Made by a program: the position numbers and the translations under genes
Shown: piece by piece, positions 32,684-40,225 of the stretch
Position numbering within the stretch: the first letter of the stretch is position 1
Layout: each line of letters begins with the position of its first letter
DNA from: an uncultured Subdoligranulum sp.
GTDB lineage: Bacteria > Bacillota > Clostridia > Oscillospirales > Ruminococcaceae
DNA: 64,000 nt
NCBI GenBank assembly: GCA_945830575.1
Contig: CALZZE010000003.1
Coordinates: 95,645-159,644, forward strand
Reading direction: 5' to 3'
Notes under the pieces: model-generated
Databases searched by the model: none
Told to the model about the DNA's origin: nothing
Seen by the model: only the letters and a program-made list of their open reading frames with translations

Positions 32684-34276
32684 TCAGACAACGGGCTTGG
32701 GGCCGGCGTTGGCAATCTCGGCGGGCATGTTGGGATACTTCTTGGCGAAGTTGTCCGCAAACAGCTGGGCCAGCTTGTTGGCCTGCTCGTCGTAGGCGGC
32801 CTTGTCCTCCCACATGCCGCGGGCGTCCAGCTTCTCGTCGGGGACGTTGGGGCAGGTGGTGGGGTAGTCCACGTTGAACACATCGTGATGCTTGAACTCC
32901 ACATTGTCAAAGCTGCCGTTCAGAGCGGCGGTGACCATGGCGCGGGTGTAGCTCAGCTTCATGCGCTTGGCACCGGAAGCGGCGGAACCGCCGGCCCAGC
33001 CGGTGTTGACCAGATAAACCTTGGTGCCGTACTTGTCCAGCTTCTCGCCCAGCATCTCCGCGTAGACGGAGGGATCCATCGGCATGAAGGGCTCGCCGAA
33101 CAGGGTGGAGAAGGTGGGCTGCGGCTCGGTGACGCCGCGCTCGGTGCCGGCCAGCTTGGAGGTGAAGCCGGTCACGAAGTGATACATGGCAGCGTTCTTG
33201 TCCAGACGGCTGATGGGAGGCAGCACGCCGAAGGCATCGGCGGTCAGGAAAATGACCACCTTGGGGATGCCGCCCTCGCCGGGGATGGCCGCGTTGTTGA
33301 TGTAGTTGACGGGGTAGCCAACGCGGGTGTTCTCGGTGAGAGAACCGTCATTGAAGTCGAACTCGCGGGTTTCGGGGTCCATGACCACGTTCTCCACCAG
33401 AGAACCGAACTTGATGGCGTTGTAGATGTCCGGCTCGTTCTCGGCGGACAGGTTGATGCACTTGGCGTAGCAGCCGCCCTCAAAGTTGAACACGCCGTCG
33501 GGGCTCCAGCCGTGCTCGTCGTCACCGATGAGCTTGCGGGCGGGGTCAGCGGACAGGGTGGTCTTGCCGGTGCCGGACAGGCCGAAGAACACGGCGGTCT
33601 CATGGGTCTCGGGGTCCATGTTGGCGGAGCAGTGCATGGGCAGAACGTTCATCTTGGTCATGACGTAGTTCATGGTGGAGAAGACGCTCTTCTTGATCTC
33701 GCCGGCGTACTGGCTGCCGCAGATGACGATGAGGTGGGCCTCATAGTCGATCATGATGGCGGCCTCGGAGTTCACGCCGTCCACAGAGGGATCGCACTTG
33801 AAGCCGGGCGCGCACAGGATGGTGTAATCCGGCTCGCCGTAAGCGGCCAGCTCCTCGGCGGTGGGACGGATGAGCAGCTGATGGATGAACATGTTCTGGG
33901 AGGCCAGCTCGTTCACCACGCGGAATTTCTGGGTGTACTTCTTGTCGGCGCCGGCGAAGCCGTCAAAAATGAACACTTCGCGGCCCTGCAGGTAGGCGGC
34001 CACCTTGCCCTTGATGGCGTCAAACTTCTCGCGGGAGATGGGACGGTTGACCTTGCCCCAGGCGATCTCATTGTGAACGCCCTCGGTGTCCACGATGAAT
34101 TTGTCGTTGGGCGAACGGCCGGTGTACTTGCCGGTGGTGACCACCAGCGCACCGGTATTGCTCAGGGTGCCCTCGCCGCGGCGCAGCGCGGCCTCGGTCA
34201 GCTGGGCAGGGGTCAGGTTGCGGTATACGGCCTTGGGGCCAATGATACCGAGCTTCTCGATGCCATAAGTCTCCAT
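32684..34276 (-). CDS. pckA: phosphoenolpyruvate carboxykinase (ATP)
   Basis: 530 residues, cytosolic. Interconverts oxaloacetate plus ATP with phosphoenolpyruvate, CO2 and ADP. The substrate-binding motif TGKYTGRSPNDKF, the P-loop GLSGTGKTTLS (about residues 229-239), the metal site with IGDDEHGWSPDGVFNFEGGCYAK, and YTRAMVTAAL are all intact, and the length matches the family. In fermenting gut bacteria it often runs toward oxaloacetate, making ATP on the way to succinate or propionate. ATG 34276 has AAGGAGG upstream and its own consensus promoter. It lies downstream of an AraC regulator gene on the same strand. Confidence 0.97.
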   Translation of the reverse strand: METYGIEKLGIIGPKAVYRNLTPAQLTEAALRRGEGTLSNTGALVVTTGKYTGRSPNDKFIVDTEGVHNEIAWGKVNRPISREKFDAIKGKVAAYLQGREVFIFDGFAGADKKYTQKFRVVNELASQNMFIHQLLIRPTAEELAAYGEPDYTILCAPGFKCDPSVDGVNSEAAIMIDYEAHLIVICGSQYAGEIKKSVFSTMNYVMTKMNVLPMHCSANMDPETHETAVFFGLSGTGKTTLSADPARKLIGDDEHGWSPDGVFNFEGGCYAKCINLSAENEPDIYNAIKFGSLVENVVMDPETREFDFNDGSLTENTRVGYPVNYINNAAIPGEGGIPKVVIFLTADAFGVLPPISRLDKNAAMYHFVTGFTSKLAGTERGVTEPQPTFSTLFGEPFMPMDPSVYAEMLGEKLDKYGTKVYLVNTGWAGGSAASGAKRMKLSYTRAMVTAALNGSFDNVEFKHHDVFNVDYPTTCPNVPDEKLDARGMWEDKAAYDEQANKLAQLFADNFAKKYPNMPAEIANAGPKPVV

Positions 34277-34320
34277 ACTTTATAAAACCTCCTTGTACTC
34301 CACTATAAGGGAATGATCTT

Positions 34321-34349
34321 ATTATACCCTATTCCCAGGGAAAAGGCAA
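34321..34349 (-). promoter_or_regulatory. promoter of pckA
   Basis: Minus strand -35 TTGCCT (34349-34344), 17-base spacer, -10 TATAAT (34326-34321), about 45 bases before the start. Confidence 0.75.
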
Positions 34350-34409
34350 TCCATGAAAGGGTGAAATTAACAAAAAATTATCAATGTTGGCACTGCTACA
34401 GGGGGCAGG

Positions 34410-35261
34410 TCATAACGCCTGCGGGTCCGGCGCAAGCGCAATGGGCGCGGTTTCCGGGGCGGCAGGGCCGGGTGCGCTGGGACTGTGACCGTACACCCTT
34501 CGATAGGCGCGGTAGAAGGTGGAATAGTCGCTGTAACCGCACTCCCGTGCGGCAACGCCGATGGGATGCCCCGCCTGCAACAAAATCTGTGCCAGCGCCA
34601 TGCGCTTATATAATATGTAGTCCGGCAGGGTGGAGCCGGTGGCTCTCTTGAAGGCTCTTGCCAGCGTGTTTCGGCTGAGGTAGAACCGCTCCGCCAGACT
34701 CTCCAGCGTCAAAGGCTCGGTGAGGTTGGCGTTGATGTAAGTCAGTACATCCCGCACAGGCCCTTGCTCCGGCGTGGGGCCGATGGCAGTGTCGGATATT
34801 GCAAAAAGCTCCACCAAAAGGGCGATGATCTCGGTGCGAATTGCAATATCCTGCACCGCGTCCGGCAGAGTGGCAGCCTGTTCCAGCGTCTGCGCACGGC
34901 GCTGAATACGCTGCTGCCACGCACCGGGATAGAGAATTTCCGGGCGGCGGAACAGCTCCAGCAGCACCGTTTCGTCCGGGTGAAACAGCTCAGGGGACAA
35001 GTGCAGGATCAGGCGGCTGTAAGGCTGCCCTTCCTGCGCCGCCGCCTGCACGCTGTGGAAACGCTGGCGGTCCAAAAGCAGGATACTGCCCGGCTCCAAC
35101 GGGTACAGTTCGCCCTCCACACGGAACTGGGCCGCGCCGGACACAAAGCAGTAGATTTCGTATTTGTCGTGGCAGTGGGGCGTGAAAACCGTTTGCGGTT
35201 CGTCTGTCTCGTTCCACTCCAGCCGTGCCCAGAGAGTGTTGATTTCCCGGATGCTGCGCAT
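34410..35261 (-). CDS. AraC family transcriptional regulator
   Basis: 283 residues. An N-terminal cupin sensor domain (HCHDKYEIYCFVSGAAQFRVEGELYPLEPGSIL near residues 29-62) and a C-terminal pair of helix-turn-helix motifs (LTLESLAERFYLSRNTLARAFKRATG, then PIGVAARECGYSDYSTFYRAYRRVYGHSP). Effector unknown; the cupin suggests a small sugar-like or aromatic ligand. It is divergent from a 25-residue peptide gene. Two exact 14-bp repeats with 21-bp spacing in the shared intergenic region are good candidate binding sites, and a third exact copy lies within this gene at 34834-34847. The start ATG at 35261 has GGGAGG upstream. Confidence 0.92.
   Translation of the reverse strand: MRSIREINTLWARLEWNETDEPQTVFTPHCHDKYEIYCFVSGAAQFRVEGELYPLEPGSILLLDRQRFHSVQAAAQEGQPYSRLILHLSPELFHPDETVLLELFRRPEILYPGAWQQRIQRRAQTLEQAATLPDAVQDIAIRTEIIALLVELFAISDTAIGPTPEQGPVRDVLTYINANLTEPLTLESLAERFYLSRNTLARAFKRATGSTLPDYILYKRMALAQILLQAGHPIGVAARECGYSDYSTFYRAYRRVYGHSPSAPGPAAPETAPIALAPDPQAL
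34834..34847 (+). promoter_or_regulatory. third copy of the putative AraC operator, inside the araC gene
   Basis: GTGCGAATTGCAAT, identical over 14 bases to the two copies at 35310 and 35331, about 470 bp away. Position within coding sequence suggests a looping or auxiliary site; inferred from identity only. Confidence 0.45.
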
Positions 35262-35293
35262 GAGGATGCCTCCCGTTGCAAAATGTTAAGAGT

Positions 35294-35322
35294 ATATTAC
35301 CGCAACCGGGTGCGAATTGCAA
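35294..35322 (-). promoter_or_regulatory. putative promoter of the araC gene
   Basis: Minus strand -35 TTGCAA (35322-35317), 17-base spacer, -10 TAATAT (35299-35294). The -35 lies inside operator copy one, so binding there would repress the regulator gene. Confidence 0.5.
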
Positions 35323-35344
35323 TAGAGAGTGTGCGAATTGCAAT
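35310..35344 (+). promoter_or_regulatory. direct-repeat operator, two 14-bp copies 21 bp apart
   Basis: GTGCGAATTGCAAT at 35310-35323 and at 35331-35344. The 21-bp period (two helical turns) is the classic layout for AraC-family dimers. The second copy touches the -35 region of the rightward promoter, an activating position. Confidence 0.75.
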
Positions 35345-35371
35345 CGCATTTTTTCAGAAAGTGGGTATAAT
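35343..35371 (+). promoter_or_regulatory. activator-type promoter of the peptide gene
   Basis: Perfect -10 TATAAT at 35366-35371 but no -35 match (ATCGCA at 35343-35348), as expected for a promoter that needs the AraC protein bound just upstream. Confidence 0.65.
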
Positions 35372-35457
35372 AAGACCATGCCGAGCGGATAACGCCGGCG
35401 ATGCGTTTGACAAACAAAACGATGGAAATAGAATCCTGATGGAAAGGAGAAACAACC

Positions 35458-35535
35458 ATGCTGTTCTTTTTTATGAAGAAGTCCGAGATGTCTCTCGATG
35501 AGCTGATGGTGGCCAACGAGCTGAACAGCCTGTAA
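35458..35535 (+). CDS. 25-residue peptide of unknown function, AraC-controlled
   Basis: The sequence begins MLFFFMKKSEMSLDEL and ends VANELNSL: a short hydrophobic start, two lysines, then an acidic amphipathic helix. No family was recognised and it has no cysteines. Translation is well supported: AAAGGAG sits 8 bases before the ATG. Transcription is also well bounded, with an activator-type promoter and a terminator 27 bases after the stop, so this is a free-standing gene. It is too short for standard gene callers. It may be a signalling peptide, a membrane-associated regulator, or a remnant; the fine-tuned signals argue against a remnant. Confidence 0.6.
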   Translation: MLFFFMKKSEMSLDELMVANELNSL

Positions 35536-35561
35536 GCCCAACGATTTATCGTGAAGAATGT

Positions 35562-35603
35562 GCGCCGCCCCGGAGCCTTGTGCCCGGAGCGGCGCGTATT
35601 TTT
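35562..35603 (+). terminator. terminator of the peptide gene
   Basis: GCGCCGC-C-CCGG (from 35562) pairs with CCGG-A-GCGGCGC (to 35595), followed by GTATTTTTGAT. Confidence 0.75.
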
Positions 35604-35644
35604 GATAGGACTGAAAAAATGCAGAGAAAATTTGAAAAAAGGGG

Positions 35645-35673
35645 TTGACAAATCCCGCTGTCAGTGGTATTAT
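35645..35673 (+). promoter_or_regulatory. promoter of tRNA-Arg
   Basis: -35 TTGACA (35645-35650), 17-base spacer, -10 TATTAT (35668-35673), 14 bases before the mature tRNA 5' end. Confidence 0.85.
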
Positions 35674-35686
35674 ACTAACTGTTCCT

Positions 35687-35763
35687 GCGCTGGTAGCTCA
35701 GCTGGATAGAGTGTCTGACTACGAATCAGAAGGCCAGGGGTTCGAGTCCCTTTCAGCGCACCA
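35687..35763 (+). tRNA. tRNA-Arg (anticodon ACG)
   Basis: 77 bases with encoded CCA. Acceptor GCGCTGG pairs with TCAGCGC (one G-T pair), D arm GCTC...GAGT, anticodon arm TCTGA-CTACGAA-TCAGA with anticodon ACG (read as ICG after deamination), T arm with GGTTCGAGTCC. Its 3' end is the probable integration site of the adjacent prophage. Confidence 0.95.
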
Positions 35764-35817
35764 AAGAAACCGCATTGCAACGCCAAATTTTGGTAAGCAG
35801 TGCGGTTTCTTTTTTTG
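35763..35817 (+). terminator. terminator after tRNA-Arg
   Basis: 12-bp stem AAAGAAACCGCA (35763-35774) / TGCGGTTTCTTT (35801-35812) and a following T-run. It lies between tRNA and integrase, so it is probably part of the att region carried by the phage or the host. Confidence 0.75.
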
Positions 35818-35819
35818 CT

Positions 35820-36905
35820 TTATGCAAGTTTGACTACTTTTTGACTACTTTTCGTTTCAGAGCATGTATTGAGGTATTCGTCCAGTTTGTCCGAAACGGC
35901 CATGGAATCCTCTGCTTCCAGATGCGTATAGATGTCCGCAGTCATCTGAATAGAAGAGTGTCCAAGCAGCTTTTGGGCGGTGCGCAGGTCTACGCCGGCA
36001 CGGTACAGCGTGGTGGCGTAGGTGTGGCGCAGCATGTGGGGGTGAACGTGGAACGGTACGACAGATTGAATGTGACTGCTCCAAAGGCGTGACAGGGCAG
36101 TTGTCGTCATGTCCGAGCCGTCTGCGGCTGGTACAACGTAAGCAGACAACCTTGGTGTTACATCCAGAATATCTTGAAGTCGTTGCGGGACTGGAATGGT
36201 TCTGTGCGATGCGCGTGTTTTTAATTCGTGGTTTTCGTCCTGTCTGTTTCCACAGAATGTAATGGCGCGGTTTACGGTAAGTTTCCCATTTTTAATGTCG
36301 GACCAGCGAAGCCCAAGAGCTTCTTCTTTCCGCAGGCCGCAGTACAGGCACAGGCCGCAGAATGCACGGGCGCGAGGTTCGGTCACGTTCTGCATCAGCA
36401 GTGCGGCTTCATCATCGGTCAGGTACTTTTTCTTTTCCGGTCTGGCGTGCTTTGTCTGCTTGATGCCATCTGTCGGGTCGTTCAGCACAAGCCCGTTGAG
36501 GCGTGCCGTCTGGAACATCTGCCGCATGGTCAGCAATACTTTGTGCTGCAGGCTGTCCGACATTTCCGACACACCGGACATGACCGCCCGCACGTGCACC
36601 GGCTTCACGTCCCGCAGCTCCATCCGGCCCAGATAGGACATGATGTGCAGGTTATAGGCATCCCTGTACATCCGCACGGTGGACGCCCGCAGGCCCTGTT
36701 TGTAGCTGTCCATCCAGACTTTTGCCCACTCTCCCACCAGCGTATGGTCGCCGACGGTAAGACCCTGACTGTCCTCGTTTCGGACAGCGTCCTCGGCGGC
36801 GTTCAGCTCGGCAATCGTTTTGCCGTACACGATGCGCACCTTGCCGGTGGACAGCGTGATTTTGCGCTGGTAGCGGCCATCCTTGCGCTTTTTCAGTTTT
36901 GCCAT
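35820..36905 (-). CDS. int: phage tyrosine recombinase/integrase
   Basis: 361 residues. The N-terminal arm-binding part ([28 protein letters not shown]) is followed by a SAM-like core-binding domain and the catalytic domain. Catalytic residues are visible in [14 protein letters not shown] (first Arg), [12 protein letters not shown] (His-x-x-Arg), [17 protein letters not shown] (His and nucleophile Tyr). It would insert and excise the prophage at the tRNA-Arg 3' end directly adjacent. ATG 36905 has GGAGGTG upstream; the longer frame has no ribosome site. Confidence 0.95.
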   Translation of the reverse strand: MAKLKKRKDGRYQRKITLSTGKVRIVYGKTIAELNAAEDAVRNEDSQGLTVGDHTLVGEWAKVWMDSYKQGLRASTVRMYRDAYNLHIMSYLGRMELRDVKPVHVRAVMSGVSEMSDSLQHKVLLTMRQMFQTARLNGLVLNDPTDGIKQTKHARPEKKKYLTDDEAALLMQNVTEPRARAFCGLCLYCGLRKEEALGLRWSDIKNGKLTVNRAITFCGNRQDENHELKTRASHRTIPVPQRLQDILDVTPRLSAYVVPAADGSDMTTTALSRLWSSHIQSVVPFHVHPHMLRHTYATTLYRAGVDLRTAQKLLGHSSIQMTADIYTHLEAEDSMAVSDKLDEYLNTCSETKSSQKVVKLA

Positions 36906-36961
36906 AAAAAATGCACCTCCGAAAAATGGGTATGACTTGCAAAGCCTGCCCGGAGGTGGTA

Positions 36962-37048
36962 CAATTACAGATGTTGGGTCGTGTAATTGCCCTTCGGGCA
37001 AGCCGATCTATTCAAAACGCTCTCGGTGTTGGCGCGCCGGGGCGTTTT
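36962..37048. repeat. inverted repeats between exonuclease and integrase genes
   Basis: CAATTACA (36962-36969) / TGTAATTG (36982-36989) with a 12-base gap, then GCCCTTCGGGC, then AAAACGC (37014-37020) / GCGTTTT (37042-37048). The last may terminate the exonuclease gene; the first could be a recombination or regulatory site. Confidence 0.45.
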
Positions 37049-37049
37049 T

Positions 37050-38252
37050 TTATTTATGAAGTGCTTCCATCAGGTCATCTTCTCGGACAATCTTAATGTC
37101 CTTCCCCTTGAATCTCCACTCAATTACCTTTTTGACTTTTGTTCCGTAATTTCCAGTTGTCCACGCTTTACAGCCGCAGTTTCCAACAATGAGATAATCC
37201 AGAGTAGAGACAACGCGCGGTTTCACAATAGCACCGTTGCTTGTCAATAGCTCAGTTACGTCAACGTCTGAACCATAATCGAAAATGCCTGAAATGCAGA
37301 CTGCTTTCCCGTCTATATCGATGTCATTATGGCAGGCTTCGCAGTGCACCGGGTCGATCAGATACAGGCAGGTTTCCAGAATTCCCTGCAATTCCTCAGG
37401 ATCCAGTTTTCCGTCTTGCATGGCGGTTTCCACACAGGTGTAGATTTGGTCAAATGGGAAATTTCCCTTCAACTCCATGTGGTCTGCCATCCAGCGCTGA
37501 ATCTTGTGTACTTCCTCTTCGGTGACCTCCCCATCGGAGGAAACCTCATCCAACAGCGCAAGCAGTTCGTTGATGCTTTTGGATTTTTCATTTAGGTTTA
37601 CAGACGGTCTATTTATATAATGCGAAACAGAACGATTTGATGCGCTGGATTTAATATCATCTTGCGTGTAAACACAAGCGTAGTCATCTACGCTGATGCC
37701 ATTACACATGAACCAACGTAACAACGCCGCGCACGCTCTGCAATCGCTGTCTGCCCGGTGGTGGTTCAGCGGGATTCTTAACTCCCTGCATATATCGCCC
37801 AATCCATATTTTGACAGGCTTTTCATAGTGTTTCTTGCAATGGTGAGCGTATCAATGTATTGAATGGGCGGAACCTTGATTCCATAGGCATCGCAGCATT
37901 TATAAATAACAGACAGGTCAAATGATGCGTTATGCGCCACAAATATGCCGTCCAGAACCTCTTTGTGCCATTCGGCCCATATTTGCGGAAAGGTTGGTGC
38001 GTCCGCGATATCCTCCTGCGTGATGCCTGTCAGCTCGGCGTTTCTGGAGTTGATGCGGCGTTCTGGATTCACAAGCGCGGTTTTCGTCCAGAGTATCCTG
38101 TCACCCTGCATTCTGGTGAATGCAATGGATAAAACCCTGTCATTCCGGCTGGTTGGAGTTTCCACGTCTATGACGCTGTACACCGTTTCGTGAACCTCTC
38201 TCACGGGAGAAGGTGAATAAAACAGCCTCTTGAAAAAATCAGACAGGCCCAT
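37050..38252 (-). CDS. DEDDh exonuclease with C-terminal BRCT domain
   Basis: 400 residues. The N-terminal DnaQ-like domain shows SVIDVETPTSRNDRVLSIAF (Asp-x-Glu), FVAHNASFDLSVI, and HHRADSDCRACAALL (His and final Asp), so an active 3'-5' exonuclease is expected. Residues about 225-300 form a helical acidic middle (SSDGEVTEEEVHKIQRWMADHM). The C-terminus (GKAVCISGIFDYGSDVDVTELLTSNGAIV, DYLIVGN) is a BRCT domain as in NAD-dependent ligase. ATG 38252 follows AAGGAG. It sits in the lysogeny operon below CI and ImmA-like genes. Role unclear; repair or superinfection effects are guesses. Confidence 0.85.
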   Translation of the reverse strand: MGLSDFFKRLFYSPSPVREVHETVYSVIDVETPTSRNDRVLSIAFTRMQGDRILWTKTALVNPERRINSRNAELTGITQEDIADAPTFPQIWAEWHKEVLDGIFVAHNASFDLSVIYKCCDAYGIKVPPIQYIDTLTIARNTMKSLSKYGLGDICRELRIPLNHHRADSDCRACAALLRWFMCNGISVDDYACVYTQDDIKSSASNRSVSHYINRPSVNLNEKSKSINELLALLDEVSSDGEVTEEEVHKIQRWMADHMELKGNFPFDQIYTCVETAMQDGKLDPEELQGILETCLYLIDPVHCEACHNDIDIDGKAVCISGIFDYGSDVDVTELLTSNGAIVKPRVVSTLDYLIVGNCGCKAWTTGNYGTKVKKVIEWRFKGKDIKIVREDDLMEALHK

Positions 38253-38265
38253 GGTTTTCAACTCC

Positions 38266-38697
38266 TTATGCGTTTTCCATGTAATAGTAGTACGCCCGGC
38301 GGACGTATTCCTCGGTGGTGTTGAGCTGTTCCGCGATCTCCCAGGCATCGTACCCACGGCGCAAAAGGGAGAACAGAGTGCTTCGCGGTATGGCGTTGAG
38401 AATATACCACTTGTCTGCACGGACTTCGTGACGCTCGGCAAGGTCAAAGGGCGTGGCGCGGGTATAGAATCCGCCGTACAGGCAGTGGCCAAGCTCATGG
38501 CCCACACAGGCCTGTTCCTCTGCGGCGGTCATGGGGCGGGAATCGTCCAGCCCAATAACGCCGGTCTTGCCCGCCTGAATGGAAAGGCTGCCAGTTTCCG
38601 GCAGCGGAAGGCGCACAACAGGCACACCGGCATCCTCTGCCATACTGAAAAAGTCAATCACGCGGTTTGATGTTGTTTTCGGCAATATATCTTGCAA
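38266..38697 (-). CDS. ImmA/IrrE family metallopeptidase
   Basis: 143 residues. Zinc motif in ACVGHELGHCLYGGF (HExxH) with a downstream acidic HEVRADKW, and a C-terminal helix-turn-helix-like part. Family members cleave phage repressors to trigger induction or inactivate DdrO/ImmR. The neighbouring CI-like gene is the natural target. The start is uncertain: TTG 38697 overlaps the repressor gene by 44 bases; an ATG at 38643 is an alternative but would remove a conserved-looking N-terminus. Confidence 0.85.
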   Translation of the reverse strand: MQDILPKTTSNRVIDFFSMAEDAGVPVVRLPLPETGSLSIQAGKTGVIGLDDSRPMTAAEEQACVGHELGHCLYGGFYTRATPFDLAERHEVRADKWYILNAIPRSTLFSLLRRGYDAWEIAEQLNTTEEYVRRAYYYYMENA

Positions 38698-38986
38698 AGC
38701 GTTTCACTTCCTCATATTGCGCGTCAGTCACCTTTGCCCCACCGAACAGGGCAAACTTGATATCGTCATCGCTGACCTCGGCCTTCTGGCTGGGGTCTTT
38801 TTCTTCGTTGCCTAAAAGATAACCAACCGTTACTCCAAAAAACTCACCCATCTTAAGGAGCGTTTCAAAGCTTGGTTCTCTTTTTCCATTTTCGTATAAA
38901 GAAATAGTGCTTTCTGAACATCCAAGCGCTTCGCCGAGTTCCTTCATAGACATTCCTTTTTCTTTTCTCAGTTCGCGCAATTTCAT
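38654..38986 (-). CDS. CI-like XRE family repressor
   Basis: 110 residues. A canonical helix-turn-helix domain at residues 1-60 (LRELRKEKGMSMKELGEALGCSESTISLYENGKREPSFETLLKM) and a short C-terminal tail. It should bind the operators in 39,000-39,121 and hold the lytic genes silent; removal would be by the adjacent ImmA-type peptidase. ATG 38986 follows GGACGGTG; a long upstream extension is rejected because it crosses the promoter region. Confidence 0.88.
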   Translation of the reverse strand: MKLRELRKEKGMSMKELGEALGCSESTISLYENGKREPSFETLLKMGEFFGVTVGYLLGNEEKDPSQKAEVSDDDIKFALFGGAKVTDAQYEEVKRFARYIAENNIKPRD

Positions 38987-39007
38987 AATATCACCGTCCT
39001 TATTGCA

Positions 39008-39036
39008 ATTATACGCTTTACAATTTGCAAAGTAAA
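39008..39036 (-). promoter_or_regulatory. lysogeny (repressor) promoter
   Basis: Minus strand -35 TTTACT (39036-39031), 17-base spacer, -10 TATAAT (39013-39008). TTTGCAAA-type sites (39024, 39043) lie around the -35. Confidence 0.65.
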
Positions 39037-39051
39037 TACATCTTTGCAAAA

Positions 39052-39121
39052 TGTCAAGAAAAACCTTGACAAACTGCAAAGAACGGTGTATTATAATCAT
39101 GTCGCTTGACAATTCGTCAAG
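39052..39121. promoter_or_regulatory. phage operators and lytic promoter
   Basis: Two inverted repeats share the half-site TTGAC: TGTCAAG (39052-39058) / CTTGACA (39065-39071) and CTTGAC (39105-39110) / GTCAAG (39116-39121). The lytic promoter has -35 TTGACA (39066-39071), 17 bases, -10 TATTAT (39089-39094), so the first operator covers its -35 and the second lies over the early transcribed region. Confidence 0.7.
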
Positions 39122-39136
39122 AAAGAAGGTGAATAA

Positions 39137-39349
39137 ATGAGAGACTACTTGAAGAAACTCCGCGATGAACATGGAATGACAGCGGCAGAACTGGCGAGAA
39201 AACTTGACATTTCGGAAAGCTATTACAGCCTGATTGAAAACGGAAAACGCCAAGAAAAAATGGACCTCGTTCTGGCTGCAAAGATTTCCGCGATTTTCAG
39301 CATGGAACTTTCAGAAGTTTTGGCGCATGAAAAACTTCTGAGGGAATGA
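39137..39349 (+). CDS. Cro-like XRE family regulator
   Basis: 70 residues, a bare helix-turn-helix domain (MTAAELARKLDISESYYSLIENGKRQ). First gene of the lytic strand, divergent from the CI-like gene, with GAAGGTG before ATG 39137. By position it is the Cro counterpart; direct evidence of opposing action is lacking. Confidence 0.87.
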   Translation: MRDYLKKLRDEHGMTAAELARKLDISESYYSLIENGKRQEKMDLVLAAKISAIFSMELSEVLAHEKLLRE

Positions 39350-39406
39350 TCCCATTCTACCACCTGACCCATACCATAGTTTGGACTTTGAACGGAGGTG
39401 ATAAAA

Positions 39407-39526
39407 ATGTGGGATGAATTCGTGGAGTACATCAAGGAAAACTGGATTTCTCTTGTGGCCAGCGCGATTACAGCAGCAGTAACAACTGTACTATTCCGTT
39501 TATTATTAGCGATGTTATTAGGCTGA
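39407..39526 (+). CDS. 39-residue single-span membrane peptide
   Basis: It begins MWDEFVEYIKENW and continues into one long hydrophobic helix ending LLLAMLLG. A strong GGAGGTG ribosome site precedes ATG 39407. No family was recognised. Its 3' 59 bases overlap, on the opposite strand, the end of the convergent 116-residue gene, so the two mRNAs would be antisense to each other. Size and shape resemble type I toxin or superinfection-exclusion peptides; this is inference only. Confidence 0.6.
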   Translation: MWDEFVEYIKENWISLVASAITAAVTTVLFRLLLAMLLG

Positions 39527-39818
39527 CCAGAATCGGAAACCACAGGGATTTCAGAACGAGTAAGTTGAATTCCCAATGAGTATACGCCATGTACACATCG
39601 TAAAACTCTGTCGTGCAGTATGTTCCAGACATGATGTCCGCGGAATAAAGGCCATGTTTTGGAAGAGGTGAATCATCTTCTTCTATAAGCCCCATATCCG
39701 CAAGGCTTTCGACTTCTTCCCACTTCAGATTGATGTGCGGATTCTTATGTATCTTTTTCAAAAGGCGCTTTTCATCCTTCGTAAGGACTACACTTTCACA
39801 TTCCGCTTTTCGATTCAT
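39468..39818 (-). CDS. phage protein with N-terminal soluble domain and C-terminal membrane helix
   Basis: 116 residues. The first 60 residues are charged and look like a small winged-helix or MarR-like piece (LTKDEKRLLKKIHKNPHINLKWEEVESLADMGLIEEDD); the end is strongly hydrophobic (VLKSLWFPILVSLITSLIINGIVQLLLLL). ATG 39818 has AAAGGGTG upstream. It is the only leftward gene among the early rightward genes and converges on the 39-residue membrane peptide. Function unknown. Confidence 0.65.
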   Translation of the reverse strand: MNRKAECESVVLTKDEKRLLKKIHKNPHINLKWEEVESLADMGLIEEDDSPLPKHGLYSADIMSGTYCTTEFYDVYMAYTHWEFNLLVLKSLWFPILVSLITSLIINGIVQLLLLL

Positions 39819-39885
39819 GACAACACACCCTTTCAACGCAAGTATACCATGGAGAAACGCATGGGACAAGAACAAGGAGGTTCCA

Positions 39886-40209
39886 ATGACTGACGACATT
39901 TTGAACGCATTTCTGGATGCTCTGGCCGACGCTCTGTGCGACCGTCTGGCAGCGCGGATGGATGCCGACCAGCAGACGTACACCGCCGCCCAGCTGGCCG
40001 AGCGTTACGGCACCAGCACCGCCAGCATCCACCGCATGATCCGGGCCGGGGAGTTTGGCGAGACACTCAACGTGGGAGAGCGCACCCAGCTGGTGACGGC
40101 AGAGGGGCTGCGGGAGTTCGAGCGCACCCACACAGGCCCCGGCTATACCCGCAAGGAGCGCCGCGCACCGCGCCGGGCCAGCAGCCGACCAGACCCCGGG
40201 CCGATTTGA
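39886..40209 (+). CDS. excisionase-like helix-turn-helix protein
   Basis: 107 residues. A helix-turn-helix of the MerR/excisionase type (YTAAQLAERYGTSTASIHRMIRAGEFGETLNVGERTQLVTAEGLREFERTH) in residues 28-80, then a basic tail. ATG 39886 has AAGGAGG upstream. It could be the excisionase, since Xis-like proteins share this fold, or an early regulator; no site data distinguish these. Confidence 0.7.
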   Translation: MTDDILNAFLDALADALCDRLAARMDADQQTYTAAQLAERYGTSTASIHRMIRAGEFGETLNVGERTQLVTAEGLREFERTHTGPGYTRKERRAPRRASSRPDPGPI

Positions 40210-40225
40210 GAGGAGGATATGAATT

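Noticed and set aside
39106..39111. TTGACA as a second lytic promoter
   Set aside because: No -10 box at 16-18 bases; it belongs to the inverted-repeat operator.
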